Shown here in pieces: positions 24,201 to 35,400 of a stretch of DNA of 64,000 bases. Numbering within the stretch: position 1 is the first letter of the stretch; each line of letters opens with the position of its first letter. The DNA comes from Chaetorhynchus papuensis (Eukaryota; Chordata; Aves; Passeriformes; Rhipiduridae). The stretch spans positions 2,499,789-2,563,788 of the forward strand of contig VWYX01000011.1 of NCBI GenBank assembly GCA_013396525.1. The letters are read 5' to 3'. A program made the position numbers and the translations under genes. The notes beneath the pieces were generated by a model. It was not told the origin of the DNA and did no database searches. It was given only the letters and a program-made list of their open reading frames with translations.

Positions 24201-27200
24201 GGGGTGTGTTAGGCAGGGCTGGCACCCACCCTGAGGGCATGAAGCTCTCGAGAGAATAAAAGGAACTTATTTTCCAAGGACAGCTTTAGAAGTGCACCTT
24301 CCAGGACCCAACGATCTGTTGAAATAGATACAGTGGTGGAAGCTCCCTGTGCTGGTGACTTCTTGCTCTTTTTTCTTTGCTCTTTTTACTACATCCTTTT
24401 CCAAATCTTCCCATAGACTTCATTATTTTTGGCTGACACGCTGGAGTAAAAAATTGTGGTTTGGGAGTTCCAGGTTGGGAGGAAGGTTATCAAATTGTCA
24501 TTGATTGGTTTACTCGCTGATCTACCTTTCCACTGCACATTTTTCTGTGCTCAGCAGCAGGGAAAGAATGGAGTCAGAGGACAGACAGGGAGATAGGGGC
24601 ACCAACCCCTCTGGTGAGCAGCAAAGGGAAACATTAACTTCAGCAGAGGTCGTGAAAAAAGAGCAAAACACAGGCACAACAGCAAGACAATCCCTTAGAA
24701 CTCTAACAAGGAAAAAATTGCAATGAAGGACGAGAGAAGCTCAAGGGCAATGAGGTGAAACTCAGAGGAAGCGGAACAGAAATGGATATCACAGAGACAG
24801 AGATGGAAAGAGCCACACATTTTATAACACATCGGCCTTTGCTGCAAATATGACTTAAACTCATGGCAAAGCACCTGTGTTTCTGTAGAGCATCCATCTC
24901 AGGTGATGCCTTTTCCTGGTCTTAAAATCAAGAGTCAAACACGGTTAGAAGGGGAAAAGGGATTTTACCTTGGGATTTATTTTAAAGATCTATATAAAAA
25001 TTATGCATATCTGAAGTAATAAAGATCCAAACTGATTATCAGCAAGACTGTTTACAAATGCAGCATTTTTTCAGTTTTTGTTACTAATAAGAACCTAAGA
25101 CTTCCTAATGGCATTCAGGAATATTTATGTATAAACTTATGTATGGCCATGCAGCAAGATTTGTTTTGAGTGCCAACTCTCGTGCTGTAATTATGAAATA
25201 AAATTCACTTCAGAGAGACATTTCCTTAAAGTTTGCAATCCAAAGAGGAAAGGCTGGGGCAGCTTTTGCTGTTCAGAAGTCACACAGCACACAGGGCAAT
25301 GGAGCAACAGAGCCACAGAGTTACTGTGCAGAAATTAAAGTCTCAAATCTATCTACAAATATTTCAACAAGCTATTTTCTCAGAGAAGAAATCAGTGATT
25401 AAAGGTGTGAAAAAAGACACCTGAAGAATGTCACAGCCAACGCTCACAGAAACTTGGAGTAAATGCAACGGGTTACACTTGCCTAGGCCAACGTGAAAAT
25501 TGGTGTGGAGCCTTTCAAGTTCCTAAAATTTTTGTAAAGTCAAACTTGGCTCCGTGCTGGTGTTCAGATTACACAGGACTGTGGGGAGGTGACTTCAGCT
25601 GCCGCTCGTGATGCACGCAGAGATGAAGGGATATTAGTTACCAGCTTCAAAAAAAATCTGAGTTCAACCCTCATTTGTGTATCTTGTACATCTACTCCCT
25701 TATGTCTGCACCACAGAACTGAGATAGAAAGACACAGTGCAAACTTAAAGCTAATTTTAGTAATGAAACATTAGCCTGTGCTGTCTGCTAATTAATAACA
25801 CAGTGTTTGGTTCAACAAGGATATAATTAAACTTTCAAATGCGGGCATTATAAATTACAGATACTTTGGGATTATAAATCTCTGTAGTGTTTTTTTAATG
25901 AAAATAAATTGGACTGACATTGTTTCCAGAGGAGCTGACTCATTTCACCTTCACTCTCAGTATCTGATTAAGCTCTCTGACTGTCTTTTGGAAACATTTG
26001 AAATCTCTTCCTAGGGGACACGAGCTTAGCCCCACCCAGCGTCATAAAGCAAGCAACCAAAAAATCCATCAGTATTGGCCGTATCCATAGCCTGACTATG
26101 CATGGAGATTTAGTAACTTTACATTAAAGGCTGAAATAATTACTTTAGGCTTCATGGATACATGAATATTTCTATTATGCTACTTGATCATCCCTAAAAT
26201 TGCGACTTTATTAAGAGGTCCCCATCACAATAACCCGGTCCACTTTGATTAAAAGAGCTGCATTCCACTTCTGTCATAAAACACAGATGACAGAAGCAGG
26301 GTAAAAGAGTCTCAAGACTCAACTGATATTAAGCAGAAGACAAGCAAATGGAAATTAAAACAATAATAAAGTGTAATGGTATCTACTTTCTCAAAAAAAC
26401 CCCAGTACAAATACTTTGTTCTGAAATGTTTGATTAAATGGGGATATGGCTCATCCTTTTCCATATCATAAAGCCAGGATGAATTCCACCAAGCAGACAT
26501 TTCATTTTTTTCTGAATGGGGATCATCCTAAGTCTCAAGCAACCTTAAACCTTCACATCTGTTTACAAAATAGATGTGCAGAAGTTATTACAAGTATTTC
26601 TATATTTTAAAAGCTGATTATCTAATGGGCAGAATCTAGAAAGAGCCAGAAACAAACAGCAGAACTAGCAACTGACACTCAAAAGGATCATGTGTTTTCT
26701 GCCCTGAACTAAACAAATAAAGACACTTCAGTTCTGATCACATGGCAAAACAGGCCATGCAGAATTTGGGCTATGAGTGAGTGAAAAACTGAACAAATAT
26801 TGCAGCCATTATTCATTTTCTATTTTGCTAAAGGAAATATTGCACCCAGCAGCCTGTCCCAGACATTCCAGCATGAAAGGAAGGACCTGGGAGGTGAAAG
26901 AAGTCTTAGGCTAAGCAACTGAGCTGTGTGAAACCTCTAACACTCCCTCCTATGTAACTGAAGTAAGAAATAGCAACTAAAGGTTATTTCATGATAGAAA
27001 TCCTGCCACGTGCCTGGGTAAAATAGCTCTTTCCAAATGGACTTAAGCATGTATTTCATTTTAAGCTTGATCTTTTAACAGTTTCCTTTCCTCTGGCCTG
27101 CTTTGTTTTTGTAAACTTTGGCCCTTCAAATACTTTCTCTCTCTGCTTGAGAAAGTGTTACTGGTGGTCTGTCACAGGAATCAGACCTAACCAAAGATGG

Positions 27201-27803
27201 AACTAGAAAAGGTTCAGAGAGAAACAATAAAATTAGCAATTTTTGATGTATTACATGGAAAGGTTTGGTCAAACTCAGACCCATTTATGTCTTCAAACAC
27301 TTTTAGTCTGCTTTACCAGTTAAAAACCAAAAAAAACGAACCAAATCATTAGTGGTTTTTCACATAACTTTAGCAGTATATGAAAATCCATAGGCAAATA
27401 TGACTCTTTTTTAGGTTCAAATCACAGAGGGGGTGCAAGGAAACCTCCCCAGGTGCAGATGCTTTAATTCGACTTTGTGAAGTGCCACGTCTCTGTCCAG
27501 CCAGGATCCTGCTCTGTAATTATCAGACTACAAAGTGCTCACAGCCCTGGGTGGTCCCGTGGAACACTCCATCATCCTGGCATCCCACAGGAAAAAACCT
27601 GCAGCAGCAGGCCCTGCTCCAGCTGATCCTCCAGAGCTGCCATCATCCCTTCTGCTGGGGGCAGCAGAGTAATTTAGTGCCTTTGGCAGGTGCTCAGAGC
27701 AGGGTTCTTAATGGGGCTGATGTTGGACCCCAGAAGGAATGAAAAAAAAAATGGAAAAAAATTGGAGTGAAAAAAAGACAGAGTCTCCCTAAGACTAAGA
27801 AGG
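21260..27803. other. non-genic stretch, no recognised feature
   Basis: This is about 6.5 kb of AT-rich, unique-looking sequence with no supported gene. A T21 tract lies at 21842-21862. Frames around 22302-22619 and 27482-27742 show no domain I recognise. Confidence 0.55.
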
Positions 27804-28132
27804 AAATAACCTACCAAATGAGGAGGAAGGCAGGGATCCCTCTGCACTTCCAAATCCAGATTTTCCTCTCCTGACAGTCTCACTGATTGTACTAAAAAGA
27901 AAATCATTACTAAAATGTAATGAACAGACTTCCAAAGCACTTGGCAAAGCACCCTAAGCCCTTTGCATGGGTCTGCTATGAAGGAGCCCTGAAAGGCTGC
28001 ACAGAAAACTCAGCAGAAGCTGAGGTAACTTATCCAGAGATGAAAAATAGTGCTTTTTATTGTGGGAAAAGGTCTTCCTTACCTGACTCTCAATTTCAAG
28101 AGGAATTTTGAAACCATTAAAACTTTAACAAA
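27804..28132 (+). repeat. direct duplication, first copy (329 bp)
   Basis: This segment recurs at 28987-29309. By my hand count the two differ by about 16 substitutions and one 6-bp deletion, roughly 95% identity. The last 95 bp before the second copy meets the gap are identical. A short plus-strand frame of 63 codons (61 in copy 2) stays open in both copies, and the 6-bp deletion keeps it in frame. However, most substitutions in it change the amino acid, which argues against coding constraint. I do not recognise the sequence as a known mobile element. Confidence 0.93.
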
Positions 28133-28986
28133 GCATTCATTTCTAAAAGACTGAGTCAGTGCCCAATTAACATTAAAGAGAATTAATCTTTTTTTTTTTT
28201 CCTCTCAAGACTTTTCAATGGAATTTAGAATAAATACTGCTGGGCAAAGAAACACAGACCCCAAAATAAACAAAAGTGCAAGAAGGAACTCTCTGCACTT
28301 CCATTATGATCTCATTTTCTCTGGAAAATTAGATTTCTTGCACTATGCATGTATCCCTTTCCTAAAAGCAAGGAAATTTCAGAAACTTCAAGAATGTCAA
28401 ATAGTTAGAAAAAAAGATTATACAAATTCACTGAAACAGGTACATCATCCTCCACAGAAATAATCTTTTTCAGAGAAAAGCAATGTATCATTACCTGCCC
28501 CCAAAGTCTCCATCTCCTGTGGTATACTTAGGTTTTCACAAAACTCATTGAAGATTTATTCTTATGACAAAATGGAACAAATTATTACCACTGACAGCCT
28601 GCAAAAATTGTTTAGCTTTGTGCCAGTGTGTACTTTTACAGTCAGATGGATCACTGCAGCTCCAGAGGGTGAAATGGAAAAGAATAGCTGCTCTGTGTGC
28701 AGCACAGGGACTCACTGGAACATAATTTTTCCAGGAAAGAATAAAGTCTCCCAAAAGGTTAACTGATGTTAGCACTTAATATAAAAGGTGTATTCATGTC
28801 ATCAGCTCAACCCCTGGCTGAGCTGATGCAGCTGCCTCTCTGAAGTGATCTTTAGCATTGCTTTAAAGGTGCTTAAAACATAACAAATGTAATAATTCAA
28901 CTCAGACTTCAAACCTTGGTGGGTTTAGAGCTTTCTGTTCCTGGTAGCTACAGAGGGACACAAACACTGTCACTCTGTGACAAAGC
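28133..28986. other. spacer between duplicated segments
   Basis: This 854-bp AT-rich stretch separates the two copies of the duplication. It has a T12 run near 28189-28200 and a 10-bp-arm hairpin at 28800-28828. At 28271-28283 it contains CAAAAGTGCAAGA, a 13-mer that reappears immediately after the gap at 29591, so the duplicated unit may extend to about there. I see no gene. Confidence 0.6.
28800..28828. repeat. inverted repeat, 10-bp arms, 9-bp loop
   Basis: CATCAGCTCA (28800-28809) and TGAGCTGATG (28819-28828) are perfect reverse complements separated by ACCCCTGGC. The hairpin lies in the spacer between the duplicated segments. Confidence 0.85.
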
Positions 28987-29309
28987 AAATAACCTACCAA
29001 ATGAGGAGGAAAGCAGGGATCCCTCTCCACTTCCAAATCCAGATTTTCCTCTCCTGACAGTCTCGCTGATGGTATCAAAAAGAAAATCATTATTAAAAAG
29101 TAATGAACAGACTTCCCGAGCACTTGGCAAAACACCCTAAGCCCTGGGTCTGCTATGAAGGAGCCCTGAAAGGCTGCACAGAAAACTCAGCTGAAACTGA
29201 GGCAACATATCCAAAGATGAAAAATAGTGCTTTTTATTGTGGGAAAAGGTCTTCCTTACCTGACTCTCAATTTCAAGAGGAATTTTGAAACCATTAAAAC
29301 TTTAACAAA
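28987..29309 (+). repeat. direct duplication, second copy (at least 323 bp)
   Basis: This is the second copy of the 27804-28132 segment, offset by 1183 bp and six bases shorter. It is cut by the assembly gap at 29310. The similarity therefore probably continues into the unsequenced part. Confidence 0.93.
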
Positions 29310-29590
29310 NNNNNNNNNNNNNNNNNNNNNNNNNNNNNNNNNNNNNNNNNNNNNNNNNNNNNNNNNNNNNNNNNNNNNNNNNNNNNNNNNNNNNNNNNNN
29401 NNNNNNNNNNNNNNNNNNNNNNNNNNNNNNNNNNNNNNNNNNNNNNNNNNNNNNNNNNNNNNNNNNNNNNNNNNNNNNNNNNNNNNNNNNNNNNNNNNNN
29501 NNNNNNNNNNNNNNNNNNNNNNNNNNNNNNNNNNNNNNNNNNNNNNNNNNNNNNNNNNNNNNNNNNNNNNNNNNNNNNNNNNNNNNNNNN
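29310..29590. other. assembly gap (281 N)
   Basis: This is a run of N that begins inside the second copy of a local duplication. The 13-mer that follows the gap also occurs at 28271-28283, 139 bp beyond the matching point in copy 1, so the missing sequence is probably partly a repeat of 28133-28270. Confidence 1.
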
Positions 29591-30050
29591 CAAAAGTGCA
29601 AGACAGCAGCACTCCTGGGCTGTGCTGATGTCAGGTAAGGGGCGTATAGGCAAGAATGAACTTCAAACAGAGAATATCCGTGTGGAGGGAGGGGATTATG
29701 CAGATAATCTGTGAATATGGGGATGTCAGTCTGTATCTGTGGGTGCCAGTGGAAGCTGAGGTGCCTGCTGTAAATCAAACAGTGTTCTAGCAGGTTATGC
29801 AATTCTGGCACATCCGCTGACACCAGGGCTGGCAAATTATATTTTTGTGCCAGACTGCTTTGAAAATTCATTTGAAAACCTTTGTGATTTTCAGGCTGTC
29901 CATTCAGAGGGGCTGGCACAGCTCCCCACACTGGCAGGGGTTTCCCAGACACCGGGGAGCAGCCAGGGCAGGGCTGGCAGGGGGGGCTCGTGTAGGACAA
30001 GGGGCCCTGGCAGCTCCGGGCGTGGGGTGCAGGGGCAGCAGGGGGAAGGT
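29591..30050. other. non-genic stretch, GC-rising
   Basis: This sequence becomes GC-rich from about 29900. Frames are open on both strands but have no recognisable domain. I see no supported gene. Confidence 0.55.
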
Positions 30051-30156
30051 GCCCAGCAGCTGCCTCAGGAGCCGCTGTGGGACAATTCCTGTTCTCGCAC
30101 AGAGCCCAGCAGCTGCCTCAGGAACCCCTGTGGGACAATTCCAGTTCTCACACAGA
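30051..30156. repeat. 53-bp tandem duplication, two units
   Basis: Units at 30051-30103 and 30104-30156 both begin GCCCAGCAGCTGCCTCAGGA and end with CACAGA. They differ at only a few positions. They lie in a GC-rich patch, where an open minus-strand frame runs through them without recognisable homology. Confidence 0.92.
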
Positions 30157-31505
30157 GCCCCAAGATCCTCCTGAGCCAATATCAGAACACTCTCAGAGCC
30201 ATGCTCAAGGGAAAGGCACTGATTGCCGAGTTCCTGGGGTCCCTCATTTCTGCAGGAGGCTCTTGGTCCTGTCCCTGTCAGAAAAGGCAATGCTGACTTG
30301 AAGACGTTCTCACCTGCTAAAGCAGCAAGCAGAGAAATGATAAAAGAATGATAATCAAGAAGAGACATATGCAGAAATGCAGGGAAAGGTAAAGGAAACA
30401 ATTATAAATATAAATCCAAACAAAACCAGGTGTTGTGAAAGAGCCTTAGAACATACAGGATAATGAGGAGAATGAATAAATCCCTTCCACAGTGATACCT
30501 CAAGAGATTTCCATTTAAGTGTTTGGGACATAAATATTTATTTCTATTCGATATCTCATTTTTTAGAATTAAGTAATTATATTTTCAGGATATTTCAATA
30601 GACTAAATTTGGAATATTAGATCCCTAGTAGTTTAGACATGTTAACACAAAGTTTGTACCAGGAAAAAGACCCCTCATATCTAGAAAGGATTGCTAAGAG
30701 TATTTTAAGTCCTTCACTAATGTGGCTTAAAAAGGACAAGCACGCATCGTCTTCATACAAAGACACTAGGAATATTTGGTAAGACTATTTACAATATTTA
30801 CTTTTTGTCCATCTGCTAAAATAACATGCTCCAGCCCACGTTTTAATTTGATTATTTTCTTACCAATATTGTTTTAAGCTGTTACACAGCAATTCTTTCT
30901 TCATTAGGTAAGAAAACAAAAACCTTTCAAAACCTCAGAAAACCAAACTTTTCTTATGTAATGATAAAAGAAAAGGGTAGGGGAAGGCATTATAAATATC
31001 TACAAGATAGCTACGGGTTCTAAAGCTTATTTAAAAACAGCCAAAAAAACCCCACAACATCAACAAACATAAAACAACACAGACCACAAAACAAATTTAA
31101 AACAACCAATAACTCTTTATTTCACTATAGTAATGGAGAAGTTAGAAACTGACCTCAAGATTATCTCAAGGCTTTAAGAGCAATTTCCACAGGGTTGGGG
31201 TTTTTTTCAAAAAAGTTGACACAATTCCTTATTTTTGTGGCTGATCAATGCCCATCAACAAGAGAACTGTTTTCAGTTCACAGAGCAACTTTTTGCTTCC
31301 CAGCAATTAATTTCAGTTTCCCAGCCACCACATATATTCACCAGATCAAGTGGCTGCTTGGTATAACTGGCCAGTGACCAGTTTTAACTCTCAGGCATTT
31401 AATTTCTTTTTTTTTGATTCTTTTTATACAGGTTTTCAGAAGGAGCACTAAGGAGTGATAGAACCACTGACAAATCACACATTTTAGGAAGTGCTTTTAC
31501 TTTCT
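30157..31505. other. non-genic stretch, no recognised feature
   Basis: This is AT-rich unique-looking sequence after the GC-rich patch ends near 30300. I see no gene or repeat family. Confidence 0.55.
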
Positions 31506-31564
31506 AAAAAAAAAAAAAAAAAAAAAATCAAACTGCGGGCCTGAAGAGAGAACTCTCTTCAGGC
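31506..31564. repeat. A22 tract next to a perfect inverted repeat
   Basis: An uninterrupted run of 22 A occupies 31506-31527. Eleven bases later, GCCTGAAGAGAG (31539-31550) and CTCTCTTCAGGC (31553-31564) form a perfect inverted repeat with a two-base centre. No target duplication or known element is visible around it. Confidence 0.85.
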
Positions 31565-32400
31565 TGAAATCTCCCTATTTTATCTTCATTTCTTTTCTCA
31601 AAGGTATTTTACCTTCTCTTCCTGCACCCTGCAGAAAATTAAGCCATAAATCCTGAATTCACTGGGTATAAGTAGAAGGTTCTATGGAATTGCAAATGTG
31701 TTTCTATGGTTTTAGACTGAAACCATCGTGGCAGAAAGGCAAGAGCAGCCTGGAGAGGGGAGTGTAACTTTGTGGTGGTAGAAAAGTCAGGAGGATGAAC
31801 CTATTTTGCAGAATTTCAGCTCTGGGAGCTCTTTGATGCCCCGACCAGAGCAGCCAGATTTGCCTGACTGAAACACTCAAGCACTGAGGATGCTGCAGGA
31901 GTCCTGCCCTGAGCCCTCCAGGTGCAAATTAAAGAGTTGATCCCTCCACCTCTCTTGTTCAAGAAAGCAGAAAGCAATATGATCAAATTCCAGGGTAAGA
32001 GAGATCAGTGGATTTGTTTGCCCAGTGCCCCTAATTCCTAAAGACTTATCTACTGAAAAATAATGCTTAGTTACTAAAAAAAAAAATTTAATTAGAGTGG
32101 AAGAGGATAAAAAATACATTAATATAAATGAAAACAAACATAACTAGAAATAGATATAATTAACTATTAATTCACATCATTTTAAAAGCAGCAACCTTAC
32201 AATGTTCTGTATTTTTTCTATTCATGTAACAGAACGCCAGGAAGGCCAAAGTCAGGCGCACAGAGCAACATGTGCAGATTAAATTATTTCTGTGCCACAA
32301 TGAGCAAGATGGAATGCAGAAAACAGCTACAGGCCCAGAAATTTGGATTAAGAAAAACTAAAATGCACCCACCAGCTCCCACACCCCTTATCTTAGCCAA
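31565..32400. other. non-genic stretch, no recognised feature
   Basis: This is AT-rich unique-looking sequence. The minus-strand frame near 31877-32137 has no recognisable domain. Confidence 0.5.
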
Positions 32401-32460
32401 GAGAGGTTGGGCTGGATGACCCTTGAGTTCTCCTTTCAACCTGATATTCCACAATTCTGT
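32401..32460 (+). mobile_element. CR1 LINE 3' terminal stub
   Basis: About 60 bp match only the extreme CR1 3' end on the plus strand: GGTTGGGCTGGATGACCCTT, then TTCAACCTGATATTCC and ACAATTCTGT. The element is strongly 5'-truncated and its terminal octamer repeat has drifted. Confidence 0.85.
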
Positions 32461-35400
32461 CACCTCTTGGTGCCGTTCAGGTCAATGGCTCAGCTCCAGG
32501 CAATCAGAATTTGAGCACAAGCTCAAATAGAGTTAAACCCACGTTCACATCTGACAATCAATTCAGAGTAATAAATTAGCAGAGAAGCATCTCTAGAATC
32601 ATAAATATTTTTTAAAAGCCTGCTATAAATGATTCAACATCAGAAGAAACCTGCAGGAATGCTGATTAGAGGACAAGGTTGTACAAGCACAGTACAGAAT
32701 GTGATTAATTTCACAGTAATTAACACAATATGCTGTTTATGCATCACACAGATCAGTATATAAAAAATGTTGTTGTTGAAATCACACTCCTATTTAAAAA
32801 ATAAAAATAAAAAAATCACAAAGAGAGTTACTAAGTGCTTTCAACAGCAGCCCAGCTTGCCTTTGTGTCACAAGTCCCATCCCAGCTCCCTGCTTTTTCT
32901 CCAAATGATCACAGCTCTAAAGTGGTTTTAAATTGCTATTGTATGAAAAGGCAAATTATTTCAGGAGGTTAGAAGTCATCCTGTCACCCTGTAATTTCTT
33001 TAATTACAACACTGTGTAGGTGGAGAATGTGAAAAATCTGTGTGAGGTGTCTCAGTTAGAGAAGGTGTTGGATATTCTGTTCATAGAGCATACAAAGACA
33101 AAGGTAAGGGAGAAGTAAAGTTCTGCCTGTTACTCACAGGTTGGGGTTTAGAGGACAGCCCCAATCAGTTCCTGGTGCCTCCAAGGACGCTGCCAGACAA
33201 CAGGAGAAACAGCTGCTCAATTATTTCATCCTCAATTCTTTAATTCATGGAAGAGGAGCATGAGCAAAGGCTTGGGGAAGGGTTTCAGGATCGCCTGGGA
33301 ATAAATAGAAGCCTGACAGGCCTTTGCCCAGCAACGATTTATTTACCTCCTGCACTTGCACAACGTTCAGCTGCTTGCTAATAGGAAACGAGGAGCCATG
33401 ATGCAAGATTTATACAGCAATAACGAGAGGATTTGTTAGCATGATTCTGATTATTCCGTAGTGAAAGTCTAATGAAACTAATAAAGCTCCATCACAACCT
33501 GCAGGGATCTTGCCAGAAGCCAGAGAGGGAGTGTGAATTAGCTTGTGGGAGGTCTTCAGAGGGTCGAGAAAGGAGCAGGCCCCACCTGACCTGCCACTGA
33601 GCACCATGGGCTGCTGGGCAGTGATGGCCAAGCTCAAGGCTGTACCAGAAATGCTCATCCCAAGAGCACACGAGGTCATTTCCCCTCTGGAGAGCTGCTG
33701 AGAACATGACAGAAGGAGCTGGGGCAGCGACCAAGCCCAGCAAAGCCCCAAGAGGCTGCACTGGAAGGTCATGGCACAGTCATAGCTGCAAATCATGGAA
33801 AACCGAATTTCCCGGGCTACACCGTGCTGTGAGAACGGGGCACGGACTGGGCTTCTGCATCAGGAGGATACAGTGGGGAGATACCTGGGCAAGGAAAGGG
33901 GTCTGAGAGGGTCACAGTTATTTCTACAGGGGATGGGGGAAAGGCAAAATCTCCTCCATCTGGAGAGAAGGCTGAGGGGGATCCACAATTAACATTTGCA
34001 AAATCATGGAAGCAACACGTCCAGCTGAAGAGAGAACTCTTAATTGCATAATCCTGCACTGCCAAAGCACACTGTAAAGTGGAGAGGTAGAGATGTATCC
34101 AACATCCCTGACCCAGCACGTGTGGGTGCAGGAGAAGCAGGAGGAGAAAGGCTGACCAAGCCTGCCTTGGCTCGCACAAACAACCCTAAACAGTGTTAGC
34201 CTAAAATGCCACTGCTGGAGACCAAATATTGGCCTCCATGGGGCAGTGCACCCAGCAGGTCAGTTCTGCTCTTAATTCAGGCTGTGTGAGAAAAAGGGAG
34301 GTGTCCTTGGGCTAAACCTTCTGCTCCTTGGCCAGCAGGTTGACTCCAGACACTTCTTCCCTGCGGGAGGACTTGGCTCTCTGATGGGATCACGGGTACG
34401 CCCCTGGCTCAGAGGGGTACAAAGGAAGGCAGAAGCAGCCTGCTCATGCTGCCACAACAATTAATAGAGCCCACAGCCAAATCCACATTTCCTGACAGTA
34501 AAACACCTGCAGGCCAAATTAACTCCATGCTCTGGAGCAGCTGCTGAGCTGCTGGGCACCACGGAACGTGCAGAGCACTCGGACACGTTTATTCTGCAGA
34601 AGGGCAGAGATCTGGCACCACAGTGTCAGGGAACACATCCTTCTGGAGTGGCACTTAGCTCAAAGAGTGAATTTAATTAGAAGTTAATTAGACAACTTCC
34701 CAAGTACCAGCCAACAGGATTGCTGTGGGTATGCTGGAGTTAATGCTGATAAAGCAGGAATGCCTTGTTAATGACAGCAGCCTGTGTTAATCGTGACAGG
34801 ACACAAACAAACAGCTTTTACCCTTCTGAGGATCACTCCCACCAATACACTGCCACTCACAGCGAAAAGACACATTTTTCTCATCTCCAAGGGAAATATT
34901 TGAATGCTCAGAAGCTCAGCTCACCAACTGTGTAACATTATCTTACATGCAGCGCTCACATTGTTTCCATGTCACAAACCTACCCCAAATTTGAGCTGTA
35001 CAGATATAATTGCACAGTCTCTAAAATGTTATTATACATCTTTTTTTCCTTATCAATATTTATTTCTTTTAAGAGATATTCGAGCAGGTATGAACAGGAT
35101 ACACTTTGCTTTCTTTGACGATGATAAACACGCATTTATAAAATAATAAAACCTTTTGCTGAGCTGCAGCACAAATCAGCTCTTTCTTGCTCAACTTCTC
35201 AGATGCTCTACTTGCAACCTTCACATCATCCGAGGAGAAACAGCTCCATCTAAAGGTTAATTGGCTGCACAGTCCCCTGCCTGGCGTTGGCCACACCAGC
35301 TGAGTAAACGTCAGGAGCAGTGGGATGTTTATCCAGGCTGGACGGTGGAGAACATGGACTGGAAGGCCACTTCCTAAAGCCAGGGAGAAGCTCATTTCCC

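Noticed and set aside
27410..27430. GGTTCAAATC resembling a tRNA B box
   Set aside because: No A box at the right distance and no cloverleaf can be drawn. Not a tRNA gene or tRNA-derived SINE.
27920..29288. Short frames conserved in both copies of the local duplication, on both strands
   Set aside because: Copies are only about 5% diverged, so open frames are expected to persist. Most changes in the plus frame are amino-acid replacing, and no domain is recognised.
29902..30401. Long open frames on both strands in the GC-rich patch
   Set aside because: Frames are open on both strands, cross a 53-bp tandem pair and lack any domain. This is a composition effect.
33780..34020. CR1-like phrase (GAGAAGGCTGAGGGGGATCC-like, peptide L-E-R-R-L-R-G) on the plus strand
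   Set aside because: Only about 30 bp resemble the end of CR1 ORF2, and the flanks do not follow CR1 order. Too weak to annotate without a profile search.
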